Of a stretch of 39,286 nt of DNA, positions 25,027-32,748 are shown piece after piece. Under the pieces are notes generated by a model. That model was not told the DNA's origin and made no database searches. It worked only from the letters and a program-made list of their open reading frames with translations. Positions within the stretch are counted from its first letter, which is position 1. Each line of letters starts with the position of its first letter. The DNA is from Candidatus Latescibacterota bacterium. Lineage in GTDB: Bacteria; Latescibacterota; UBA2968; UBA8231. The DNA is taken from the NCBI GenBank assembly GCA_022825185.1, contig JAJDYK010000138.1, forward strand, positions 1 to 39,286, read 5' to 3'. Made by a program: the position numbers and the translations under genes.

Positions 25027-27051
25027 TTAGAAGGATACCATTAGGCCGCCGTTGGCTGAAAAGCCGGGATCCTGAAAACCCCACGGCATCTCAAAGGTCT
25101 GGTTGGTGATGTTGTACGGTTCGAGATAGAGACTCAGGTCGTATCCGTCTTGGGTGCGGACGCGCTGCTCGAGGCGGGCGTTCACTAAGATGTAGCCGTC
25201 GAGGGCCTCGGCGTCTTTGCTGATGTCTTGGTAGATGCCGCTGTAGGATTGCGCCGTGACCGTCGCCCGCAAGCCCTGTGGAAAGGTGAGATGCACCCCG
25301 ACGCCAATCGCGCTTTCTGGCACGAAGTTGATCTTAGCGCCGACCTTGCTCGGATCTTCGGTGTTTTCGGTTACTTCGGCACTGGTATAGGTGTAGTTGG
25401 CAAACCACTCCACTTGCTCGTTGAGGCGGTGGGTGATCTCGACTTCCGCACCGCGCGTCGTGGTGTTGCCGGCGTTGATGTCCTCGGACTGGGGGGCATC
25501 GGGTACGGCCCGCTGCGCGATCTGGTCCGCGAGCAGGATGTTGAAGCCGCGCAGGCCGATCTGTAAGCCATCGCTCGGCCGGAGATTCACCCCTACGTCG
25601 AAGCTGGTCCCGGACTCTGGTTTGATGTCCGGGTTCGGGACGTGGCCGCTAACTGTGCTGTCCCCCTTGCTTGCCAAGGGGATGGTGCCACCCACCGATT
25701 TGAGGGAAGGGGCCTTGAAACTGGTGCCTAGGTTGGCGTACAGCGCGAGCTCGTCGCTGTGGTTGTAGCGCGCCCCGCCGCTGAACAGGACCTTGTTCCA
25801 AGAGTTGCTGTCGTCGCCGGGAGGAGCGCCCTGGAACAGGTCGATGTCGTGGGAAATGATGTTGTAGCGTCCCCCGGCGCGGAGAATTAGTTGATCCATC
25901 CGCAACTCCTCTTGGGCGTAGAAGCCGATGGCCGTGGCCGTGGCGTCGTTGCCGGGGCTTATCTCGCCAGTCTCGCGCGAGGTCGCGTACGAGGCGAGCT
26001 GGTAATCGGCACCCACGGTGAGCACATCCGACTCCCGGGTGATAATGGAGAGGGAGACATCGGCTGGCATGACGGACTGGTCAACCCCGTCCTCCGAGCG
26101 CAGTTCGCGGCTTTTGGGATCCTCCCAGATGCCATCTTCCTCCCAGCGGCGCACGTAGTCGCGGTAGCCGATCTTGGCTTGGAGGGTGGCTTTGTCGGCG
26201 AACGGGTTGGTGTACCCGGCGTTCAGGGTGGTGTAGGTGTGGCCGAAGTCCCGGTTGATGCGGCCGGCGTCGCCGGTGTGCCAAGTGCGGTGGGCGTAGA
26301 TGGAGGCCCGCTGGCCGTGGTCGTCGAGGAAGTAAGTGCCCCGCATGTACATCTTGGTTTTCTCGTACTCGGGGTCGTCATCCATCTGTAGCCACGAGCC
26401 TTCGGTGCCGTAGTCGGTGTAGTCCGAGTCCTCGTGGTGCCCCCCGAAGAAGAGGTGCAGGTTGCCGGCAGCGCGCTGGTGGAAGAAGCGCCCGCCGAGG
26501 GTGTTGTAGGATCCGTAATAAGCCGAGGCACTGGTGCGGGTGCCCGCGACGCGCTCCTTGAGGATGAAGTTGGCCGTCCCGGCCAGCGGCGACTGATTGC
26601 CGGCGAAGTCCATGGCCAAGTAGGTCGGATAGAGCACTGAGGCCGAGCCGCGCTGGTCTTCGACCCGCTGGAAGGCCCACGGGTCGAGGCTCTGGAGATC
26701 GACGAAAGCGTCAATCGGCAGGCCGTCGAGCATGTACCCCTTGTAGGTGTGCGCCAAGCCGCCAGACGACCCCCAGTTGGCGTCGTTGCGGGAGAGGACG
26801 TTGGCGAAGTTGCCCGGGGTGTACGAGAGCATCTCCGCTAGATTGCCGTTGCCAAGGACTAAGGAGCCCATCTCATCGGCGGTGATAATGGAGATTTTCT
26901 GCGTCACATTCCCCGGCGTCTGCGGCAGCTTAGAGCCGGTGATGATCACTTCTCCCATTTCATAGACATTCGCTTCATCCGCTTCGTCATCAGCCACCAC
27001 CGGTGCGCCGACGAGGAAGATGGACAACGCACTGACAAGTAAGCGCTTCAT
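25027..27051 (-). CDS. TonB-dependent outer-membrane receptor
   Basis: 674 residues. Signal peptide MKRLLVSALSIFLVGAPVVA, then a TonB-box-like region (MGEVIITGSKLPQTPG) and a plug domain (about 45-165: ISIITADEMGSLVLGNGNLAEML, YKGYMLDGLPIDAFVDLQSL, then VEDQRGSASVLYP). A 22-stranded-type barrel follows, with typical segments (ELALYANLGTSFKAPSLKSV, EWFANYTYTSAEVTENTEDP) and a C-terminal GGLMVSF ending in Phe. An AAAGGAG site lies 7 nt before the ATG. It heads the operon with the binding protein, permease and ATPase, so it imports the same ligand, probably a metal chelate or corrinoid. I saw no cobalamin-riboswitch B12 box upstream. Confidence 0.92.
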   Translation of the reverse strand: MKRLLVSALSIFLVGAPVVADDEADEANVYEMGEVIITGSKLPQTPGNVTQKISIITADEMGSLVLGNGNLAEMLSYTPGNFANVLSRNDANWGSSGGLAHTYKGYMLDGLPIDAFVDLQSLDPWAFQRVEDQRGSASVLYPTYLAMDFAGNQSPLAGTANFILKERVAGTRTSASAYYGSYNTLGGRFFHQRAAGNLHLFFGGHHEDSDYTDYGTEGSWLQMDDDPEYEKTKMYMRGTYFLDDHGQRASIYAHRTWHTGDAGRINRDFGHTYTTLNAGYTNPFADKATLQAKIGYRDYVRRWEEDGIWEDPKSRELRSEDGVDQSVMPADVSLSIITRESDVLTVGADYQLASYATSRETGEISPGNDATATAIGFYAQEELRMDQLILRAGGRYNIISHDIDLFQGAPPGDDSNSWNKVLFSGGARYNHSDELALYANLGTSFKAPSLKSVGGTIPLASKGDSTVSGHVPNPDIKPESGTSFDVGVNLRPSDGLQIGLRGFNILLADQIAQRAVPDAPQSEDINAGNTTTRGAEVEITHRLNEQVEWFANYTYTSAEVTENTEDPSKVGAKINFVPESAIGVGVHLTFPQGLRATVTAQSYSGIYQDISKDAEALDGYILVNARLEQRVRTQDGYDLSLYLEPYNITNQTFEMPWGFQDPGFSANGGLMVSF

Positions 27052-27356
27052 AGAGCGACTCCTTTGGGGATGGGTGGGGTGGGTGGGGAGATAAAATAGG
27101 ATGTAAGAGAAAAGGCGACCTAACGCAAATTTTTCTTAAAACCCTAAAATGTCGAGGCTGTATGCTAGACGTGGCTGTGGGCGTCGATGGTCATGCGGCC
27201 ACCAGATTGCGAAAAAGTGCTTGTGATTATTAACTTTAATTAATAAGGTAAGGTTATTGAGAAAATCTCGGGGCAGTCATCGAGAGTTAGGTCCCCTTCC
27301 TATTGCTCTGAGATGAACAAGTGTCTGCTAAGTTACCATTACTCAAGGAGAAAACC
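27052..27356. other. Divergent intergenic region with G-run tract and AT palindrome
   Basis: 305 bp between the TonB receptor (leftward) and the modular secreted protein (rightward). It contains the receptor's AAAGGAG site, five G-runs at 27066-27088, an AT-rich 7-6-7 palindrome at 27227-27246, and an AAGGAG site (27345-27350) for the gene at 27357. TCTCG/CGAGA at 27266-27285 is a weak hairpin. I could not place convincing promoters and saw no riboswitch signature. Confidence 0.5.
27227..27246. promoter_or_regulatory. 20-bp interrupted palindrome, candidate operator
   Basis: TTATTAA (27227-27233), CTTTAA and TTAATAA (27240-27246) form perfect 7-bp arms. The position between a TonB receptor and a secreted protein suits a metal-responsive or other dimeric repressor, but it does not match the classical Fur box. 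It could also supply AT-rich -10 elements. Confidence 0.35.
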
Positions 27357-29801
27357 ATGAAACGAGCGTTTTTGAGTGTTTTCCTGCTAGCTCTTTTAGG
27401 AGCAAGCGGTTTCTTTCCCGGCGTTCATATCACCTCGGCCGATGCACAGGATTCCGTAGTGCTGACGTATGAGGTAGGCACGGCGATAGAGCCGGTGACG
27501 CTGCCGGCGGCTCGGGAAGGTAGAGGCACGCCGCCGTATAGTTATACTCTCACGCCGGCTCTGCCTGCGGGCTTGACGTTTGACGAGGCTACGCAGACAA
27601 TTTCGGGCACGCCGCTAGTGGCGGCCCCTGCCACAGAGTACACCTACACCGTAACGGACGCCGCTGGTGCTAGTGTGTCGCTGCCGCCTTTTGCCATTGA
27701 GGTGCAGGCGGCGGATGTCCCCCCAGCAGGCGTTCTGACGTATGAGGTGGGCACAGCGATAGAGCCGGTGACACTGCCGGACGACGCTACGTTGCAGTTG
27801 GGAGGGGGAACCCCGCCTTATATCCTCAATGTGTCAGGGCTTCCCGCTGGCGTATCGTATGACGAGGCTACGCGGACGATTTCGGGTACGCCCTCCGAAG
27901 TAGGTACGGCCACAATAACGATCACGGTCACGGACAGAAATGGCGCGAGTGCTCCGCTGCCGCCGATCTCCATCGAGGTGATGCTGCCGCCGTTGGATGC
28001 TCCCGACTCACTGGTGGCCGAAGACTACAAGGGGGCCGATGGCCAGGGCGACCAAGGCGGCTTTTTGCTGCTGTCTTGGGACCTGTCGGAACACCACGAT
28101 ACGCTGGACGGCTATCGCATCTTCCGCGAAATACCCTCGATGAACAATGAAATGGTTCCTTGGGCCATGGTGGATGCGGTGCCGGGCGTGGAGACTGGTC
28201 GCGCCGTCGTCGCCACGCTCGACAATGTTTCCACTCGTTGGGCCATTGCCGCCGAGCGCGATGGTCGCACCACGCACGGTGCTGCTAAGGCCGCGTTCGT
28301 CAGCGCTGAGAATCCCTATGAGTTGATGGCTGAGACGATGACGGCTAGCATGGAAGCGGCGCAAGCCGGTGATGCGCCGGTGTTCGCCTCGCTGCTGCCG
28401 GAAGCTCTCGCTTTCGCGCAAGGTGTGGCCCCGAGGCTGCAGAGTGTCGAGGGCGTGGTGCAACGGTCGGAAATCACTGTTACAGAAGAGGCAGTTCGCG
28501 CTATCGACAATATCCCGCCGTTGCCCGTGCCGTGGCTCAGCGCCTTGGATGCGCCCAATGACGAGGGTGGCCGCGTCGCTCTGACGTGGACGCACTCACC
28601 GTCCGACCTGATCTTGCAGGGTGTTGCCGGGGCTGTCGGTCCGGCTCCTTACGAATCAATCCTTGGCGTCTATGGCTACAGCATTTATTGCCGCGCTGAG
28701 GGTGACGATGAGTTCGTCCTCATCGGGCAAGTCGCGCGCGGCACAACCGCGTTTGTCGATGAGACGGCGTTCAATGGCGTGCGCTACACCTATCAGGTGC
28801 GGCCCTTCGACTTGGACAACGAGACGGCTGCAATCGTGGAGAAGAAGGCGATGGCCGTGCGCAACATTGCGTTGGATAGCGAAGGTAACGCGATCTTTGG
28901 TCTGTTCGGCGCGGATAATCGCGTAGGCTTCGACGACTTCTTCATTTTAGCTGATCTCTTCGGTTTGACGGCAGCAGACGACGGGTTTGATCCGGCGTTT
29001 GACCTCGCGCCGAGCGAAGCGATCGACTTCGACGATTTCTTCGTCTTTGCCGACAACTTTGGTCGCAGCACGGCGGCTGCGGGCAAGATCGTGCCGATGC
29101 TGGCTGGTATGAATGCCGATGCGCGGATGTATCTGGATGCGCGGACGGCCATGCCCATCGTGGGTGAGGACTTCGTCCTCGACGTGCGTGTGGCGGACTT
29201 CGCCGCGATCAAGGGCTACGGCTTGCAGGTGCAGTATGAGGCCGACAAGCTGGAGTTCGTCGAGGTGCTGACCGATCAGCCGCTGGGTGGCAGTGCGTTG
29301 GCTACGCCGCAGGTGTTGAGCGACGAAGCTGGCGTGTTGGCGCTGGTTGCTCACGGAGACGTGGTCTCCGACGGCGAGGTGGCGTTGAGCTTGGTGTTCC
29401 GTCCGACGACGGAGATCGAGAACACGGTCATCGAGATCACCGACAATCAGGCGTATGACAGCGAGTTTGGCTTCAACCGCTTGGCGCTGCCCGCTCCGGT
29501 GCAGTTGCAGACGCGGCCAGAGGTATTCTCGTTGGCGAACAACTATCCGAACCCGTTCAACCCAGCGACGACGATCAAGTATGCGTTGCCGCAGGCGGCG
29601 GACGTGCAGTTGACCGTATATAATGTATTGGGTCAGCCGGTTCGGACGCTGGTAGCTGAGCATCAGAATGCTGGTCGCTACGTCGTGGAGTGGGACGCGA
29701 CGAACGATAATGGCCATAGCTTGTCGTCGGGGATGTATTTCTACCGCTTGGAGGCGAGCGGTGAGTTCCTCGAAGTCAAGAAGATGCTGCTGCTCAAGTA
29801 A
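27357..29801 (+). CDS. Secreted modular protein: two putative Ig domains, Fn3-like, dockerin-like, cohesin-like, FlgD/T9SS-like tail
   Basis: 814 residues. Signal peptide MKRAFLSVFLLALLGASGFF. Two putative Ig (He_PIG-like) domains at about 32-118 and 124-209 each start LTYEVGTAIEPVTLP and contain ISGTP. Fn3-like stretches follow (SLVAEDYKGADGQGDQGGFL; ALTWTHSPSDLILQGV, then YSIYCRAEGDDEF and YTYQVRPFDLD). Two dockerin-like half-repeats at about 510-575 have FDDFFILADLFG and FDDFFVFADNFG cores but incomplete calcium loops. A cohesin-like domain (about 585-700; FVLDVRVADFAAIKGYGLQV) precedes a C-terminal module starting NNYPNPFNPATTIKYALP and ending MYFYRLEASGEF plus KKMLLLK. It is probably exported and anchored or assembled at the surface. 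The start at 27357 follows AAGGAG; an upstream in-frame GTG does not. Confidence 0.85.
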   Translation: MKRAFLSVFLLALLGASGFFPGVHITSADAQDSVVLTYEVGTAIEPVTLPAAREGRGTPPYSYTLTPALPAGLTFDEATQTISGTPLVAAPATEYTYTVTDAAGASVSLPPFAIEVQAADVPPAGVLTYEVGTAIEPVTLPDDATLQLGGGTPPYILNVSGLPAGVSYDEATRTISGTPSEVGTATITITVTDRNGASAPLPPISIEVMLPPLDAPDSLVAEDYKGADGQGDQGGFLLLSWDLSEHHDTLDGYRIFREIPSMNNEMVPWAMVDAVPGVETGRAVVATLDNVSTRWAIAAERDGRTTHGAAKAAFVSAENPYELMAETMTASMEAAQAGDAPVFASLLPEALAFAQGVAPRLQSVEGVVQRSEITVTEEAVRAIDNIPPLPVPWLSALDAPNDEGGRVALTWTHSPSDLILQGVAGAVGPAPYESILGVYGYSIYCRAEGDDEFVLIGQVARGTTAFVDETAFNGVRYTYQVRPFDLDNETAAIVEKKAMAVRNIALDSEGNAIFGLFGADNRVGFDDFFILADLFGLTAADDGFDPAFDLAPSEAIDFDDFFVFADNFGRSTAAAGKIVPMLAGMNADARMYLDARTAMPIVGEDFVLDVRVADFAAIKGYGLQVQYEADKLEFVEVLTDQPLGGSALATPQVLSDEAGVLALVAHGDVVSDGEVALSLVFRPTTEIENTVIEITDNQAYDSEFGFNRLALPAPVQLQTRPEVFSLANNYPNPFNPATTIKYALPQAADVQLTVYNVLGQPVRTLVAEHQNAGRYVVEWDATNDNGHSLSSGMYFYRLEASGEFLEVKKMLLLK

Positions 29802-29823
29802 GCACCCACTGCACAGCGAGTTA

Positions 29824-29868
29824 GTGAAATGGGACCTCAAACCTCAAATTTGGGGTCCCATTTTCGCT
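29824..29868 (+). terminator. Rho-independent terminator after the first modular protein
   Basis: AAATGGGACC (29827-29836) pairs with GGTCCCATTT (29854-29863). Further pairing inside extends the stem to about 16 bp, with one G-U. A short T-run follows. Its left arm is nearly identical to that of the terminator at 31989. Confidence 0.75.
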
Positions 29869-29906
29869 ATTAAATCAACAGGTTACAAATAGAAGGAGAA
29901 GCAACT

Positions 29907-31955
29907 ATGCAGAACAGCGTGCGCAAGACGTTTCCTCTTGCCATCGCCCTGTTGCTCGCACTCTGTGGTGCCGCTATCGCCGGGAATAACGCGAACGTCG
30001 TCATTTCGCTCGATGGGGAACATGCCGCCGCCGATGCTGGTGAGCAAGTGCAGGTGCCGCTGTCGGCCGCTGGAATGGTCGGGGTAGAGCAGTTTGAAGT
30101 TACCCTGACGGTATTGCCTGCAGATGCTTTTGATCTGGCAGCGACGACCTTTACCCCTGCTTTTGGTTTTTCGCCCGGCGTGGAATTGTTAGGGGATGAC
30201 CAGCTCAAAAGCGGTGGAGCCACTCTCGGCGAGGCGGTAGATGGCGATGGTGCTTTGGGTGTTTTCACCCTCACGATGTCGAGTAGTTTTACTAGGGGTT
30301 CCCCAGCCGAGATCATAGTGAGCAGCGTGTCCCTTGGGCCGTCGTCTGTGGATCGGGATGTCCTTAATCCCGAGGGATTGTTTATCGTCAATTGGGCCGT
30401 GCCCCCGCCGAATATGTTGGCGACCTCAGAGCTCACCCTTAACCCGGCCTATTCCTCGGTCGGCACAGGTGCGGCTGCGGACGGTAGCCCCGGTGAAATC
30501 GAGTTTTCAGTCAATTTCACCGACGATGGTGCCCCATCCAAGGGCCAGGCCATTGCTTGGGACATCACCAATACCGGCTCGCGGTCGGTCCATCTGCTCG
30601 GTGTCGGTGAGGTTCCCTCCGGCGTGTACGTATGTCTGCGGAATGTGACCGATGAGGACGGCAATGCGGCAGTACAGTTTGACGCCGAAGGCAATTTAAA
30701 GGCGGCTGCGACTTCGCTCGACGTTCGGGCGCGCACGACTGCTGTAAATCCGGCCGGTGACACCATTGACTTGGCGGTTGACTTCAACGCCACATGGGCG
30801 GTGCCAGATCCCGACAAGTTGATGTTCGTCTCGCAGGTTTTCCTGAATAACGACGACAAGGCCCTCAACGAGGTGGTCGCGGGGCCGGGTGCGGCAATCC
30901 CAGTCGTGCTGTCGGCGACCGGGCTAACCGGTGTGAAGCAGGTTGAGGTCATCGTAACGGTGTCGCCTGTGGAGGCATTCAATTTAGAGGCCTCCGAATT
31001 TGGGGGTTCCAGTGCGTTTATCCTATCGGGGCCGGACAAGGAAGTCTCCGGCAATCAGGTACGGGGCGGCGCAGTCGTTATTAGCAATCCCGTAGATGGC
31101 GATGCCGATCTTGGGACCTTCACCCTCGTCACCTCGGACAATTTTACCGAGGAGATGGAGGCGGAGATTGTGGTCCACAGCGTGTCCCTCGGTCCGTCGT
31201 CCGGTATGCGCGATTACTTGGACACCGAGTTGTTGAGTCGCAGCATGCACCTCAATCGGCCGGATCCAGTACTGGTGGCTACCGCGCCGCTGGTTGGCAA
31301 TGCGTTGACTTCTGGGGCCGACGCGGGTGCTGTTGATGACGACAGCCCCGGCGAGATCACGTACTCGGTCAATTTTACCAACCTCTGGGGTGAGCCGGGC
31401 GAAGGTCAGGCCATCTTGTGGGATGTGTACAACCGGAGCGCGGAGTGGGTGTCTGTGCTCGGTATTGGCACGATTCCCCCTCATGGTAGCGCGTTTGTGC
31501 GCAATACGACCGATGCCCAAGGCAATTCGTCGATTGAGGTTGACGCCGATGTCGTGTCTTTCCTCAGCATTACGGCGAGTACCGCCACGGAGAATGCGGC
31601 CGGCAAGGCCCTCGATTTGGCGATTGACTTCAGCGCGGCTTGGGCTGCTGCCAAGCCACTAGCTGCCCTACCGTTGGCTAACTCGCTGAGTCAGAACTAT
31701 CCCAACCCTTTCAATCCGGAAACTACGATTCCCTACGCTCTGAGCAGCGATGCGATCGTCTCCCTGACGATTTACAACATCGCGGGTCAGGTCGTGCGCA
31801 AGCTGGTTGACGGCGAGGCGCTGGCCGCAGGTCAGTACCAAGCCGTGTGGGATGGCCGGAGCGAAAGCGGCGCTAGCGTTGCCAGCGGCATGTATTTTTA
31901 CTTGCTCCATGCTGGCGATTACGTAGCTAAGCGCAAGATGGTGCTGCTCAGATAG
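29907..31955 (+). CDS. Secreted protein with two cohesin-like plus Ig-like units and FlgD/T9SS-like tail
   Basis: 682 residues. Signal peptide MQNSVRKTFPLAIALLLALC. Two copies of a roughly 280-residue unit follow, at about 28-305 and 306-585. Each starts with a cohesin-like stretch (VQVPLSAAGMVGVEQFEVTL and IPVVLSATGLTGVKQVEVIV) that reaches SVSLGPSS. A second domain has DGSPGEIEFSVNFTDDG and DDSPGEITYSVNFTNLW, then N-T-T/V-T-D-x-x-G-N and S-x-A-W. The tail from about 590 is QNYPNPFNPETTIPYAL, SLTIYNIAGQVVRKLVDGEA, ASGMYFYLLHAG and a KRKMVLLR end. No catalytic domain is visible, so a structural or binding role at the cell surface is likely. AGAAGGAG precedes the ATG. It follows the first modular gene after a terminator. 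Confidence 0.82.
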   Translation: MQNSVRKTFPLAIALLLALCGAAIAGNNANVVISLDGEHAAADAGEQVQVPLSAAGMVGVEQFEVTLTVLPADAFDLAATTFTPAFGFSPGVELLGDDQLKSGGATLGEAVDGDGALGVFTLTMSSSFTRGSPAEIIVSSVSLGPSSVDRDVLNPEGLFIVNWAVPPPNMLATSELTLNPAYSSVGTGAAADGSPGEIEFSVNFTDDGAPSKGQAIAWDITNTGSRSVHLLGVGEVPSGVYVCLRNVTDEDGNAAVQFDAEGNLKAAATSLDVRARTTAVNPAGDTIDLAVDFNATWAVPDPDKLMFVSQVFLNNDDKALNEVVAGPGAAIPVVLSATGLTGVKQVEVIVTVSPVEAFNLEASEFGGSSAFILSGPDKEVSGNQVRGGAVVISNPVDGDADLGTFTLVTSDNFTEEMEAEIVVHSVSLGPSSGMRDYLDTELLSRSMHLNRPDPVLVATAPLVGNALTSGADAGAVDDDSPGEITYSVNFTNLWGEPGEGQAILWDVYNRSAEWVSVLGIGTIPPHGSAFVRNTTDAQGNSSIEVDADVVSFLSITASTATENAAGKALDLAIDFSAAWAAAKPLAALPLANSLSQNYPNPFNPETTIPYALSSDAIVSLTIYNIAGQVVRKLVDGEALAAGQYQAVWDGRSESGASVASGMYFYLLHAGDYVAKRKMVLLR

Positions 31956-31988
31956 TTTTCTCAGCGCGACAACAGCAGCAATCAGTGA

Positions 31989-32027
31989 GTGAAATGGGGC
32001 CTCAAAAGGGTCCCATTTCCTTTTTTT
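31989..32027 (+). terminator. Rho-independent terminator after the second modular protein
   Basis: GAAATGGG (31991-31998) pairs with CCCATTTC (32012-32019), with GCC and GGT adding inner pairs; a seven-T run follows within 1 nt. GTGAAATGGGRCCTCAAA is shared with the terminator at 29824. Confidence 0.85.
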
Positions 32028-32070
32028 CGCCGCGGCCCGTCGCAAGGTCGCGGCGTTATTGCGCTTGGCT

Positions 32071-32316
32071 ATGAAAATAAAGGTTTTATTTTTCGCTTCC
32101 TGCCGCGATGCCGTCGGCCACAGAAGCTGCGACTGGGAGATTGCCGAAGGCTGTCGGGTCGCGGATTTGCAACGCGAGCTCGTGGCCGCGTATCCGCAAC
32201 TAGCTGCAGTGCAGCAGGTGTTGTCGATTGCGGTCAATTCCGAATACGCAGGAAGCCATACCGCGTTACAAGCGGGCGACGAGGTAGCCCTTATTCCGCC
32301 TGTAAGTGGGGGCTGA
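32071..32316 (+). CDS. moaD: Molybdopterin synthase sulfur-carrier subunit
   Basis: 81 residues with the ubiquitin-like MoaD fold: MKIKVLFFASCRDAVGHRSC, VADLQRELVAAYPQLAAV, VLSIAVNSEY and a C-terminal GDEVALIPPVSGG. The terminal Gly-Gly is the site of adenylylation and thiocarboxylation. The ATG at 32071 gives the usual N-terminus; a TTG 4 codons upstream is also open. Ribosome site is weak. It delivers sulfur to MoaE for converting cyclic pyranopterin monophosphate to molybdopterin. moaE starts 1 nt after its stop. Confidence 0.92.
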   Translation: MKIKVLFFASCRDAVGHRSCDWEIAEGCRVADLQRELVAAYPQLAAVQQVLSIAVNSEYAGSHTALQAGDEVALIPPVSGG

Positions 32317-32317
32317 C

Positions 32318-32746
32318 GTGTTCAAAATTACCGAAGACCCAATTGAACCCAGTGATTTGTTTGCCAACGTGGTACGCGATGAAAATGGCGCGGTGGCCAC
32401 ATTTGCCGGGGTGGTGCGCAATCACTCCGGGGACAAGCAAACCGAGTACTTGGTGTACGAAGCCTATCCGGCTATGGCCGAGAAGAAGATGGCCGAGATC
32501 GGCAAAGAACTGAAGGCGCGGTGGGGCATCGTGGACGTCGGGATGATTCACCGCGTAGGGAAGCTCGAAATCGGGGAGATCAGCGTGTTAATTGCCGTCG
32601 CTAGCCCGCATCGAGCCGAGGCGCTGGCCGCGTGTCAGTACGCCATTGATCGGCTCAAGCAGATCGTGCCGATATGGAAGAAGGAAGTAGGGGTTGAGGG
32701 TGAAAGTTGGGTTGAAGGTCCACAGGCAGCCGATGAAGGCCGCTGA
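32318..32746 (+). CDS. moaE: Molybdopterin synthase catalytic subunit
   Basis: 142 residues from the GTG at 32318, preceded by a G-rich GTGGGGG site; an in-frame GTG at 32306 inside moaD is the alternative. MoaE signatures are GAVATFAGVVRNHSGDKQTE, LVYEAYPAMAEKKM, IHRVGKLEIGEISVLIAVAS, PHRAEALAACQYAIDRLKQI and the active-site VPIWKKE lysines. It forms the heterotetramer with MoaD that makes the dithiolene of molybdopterin. The C-terminus EGESWVEGPQ is typical. Confidence 0.94.
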   Translation: MFKITEDPIEPSDLFANVVRDENGAVATFAGVVRNHSGDKQTEYLVYEAYPAMAEKKMAEIGKELKARWGIVDVGMIHRVGKLEIGEISVLIAVASPHRAEALAACQYAIDRLKQIVPIWKKEVGVEGESWVEGPQAADEGR

Positions 32747-32748
32747 GT

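Noticed and set aside
27052..27356. Cobalamin riboswitch upstream of the TonB receptor
   Set aside because: I looked for the B12 box on the minus strand and found nothing like it; the conserved stems were not apparent either.
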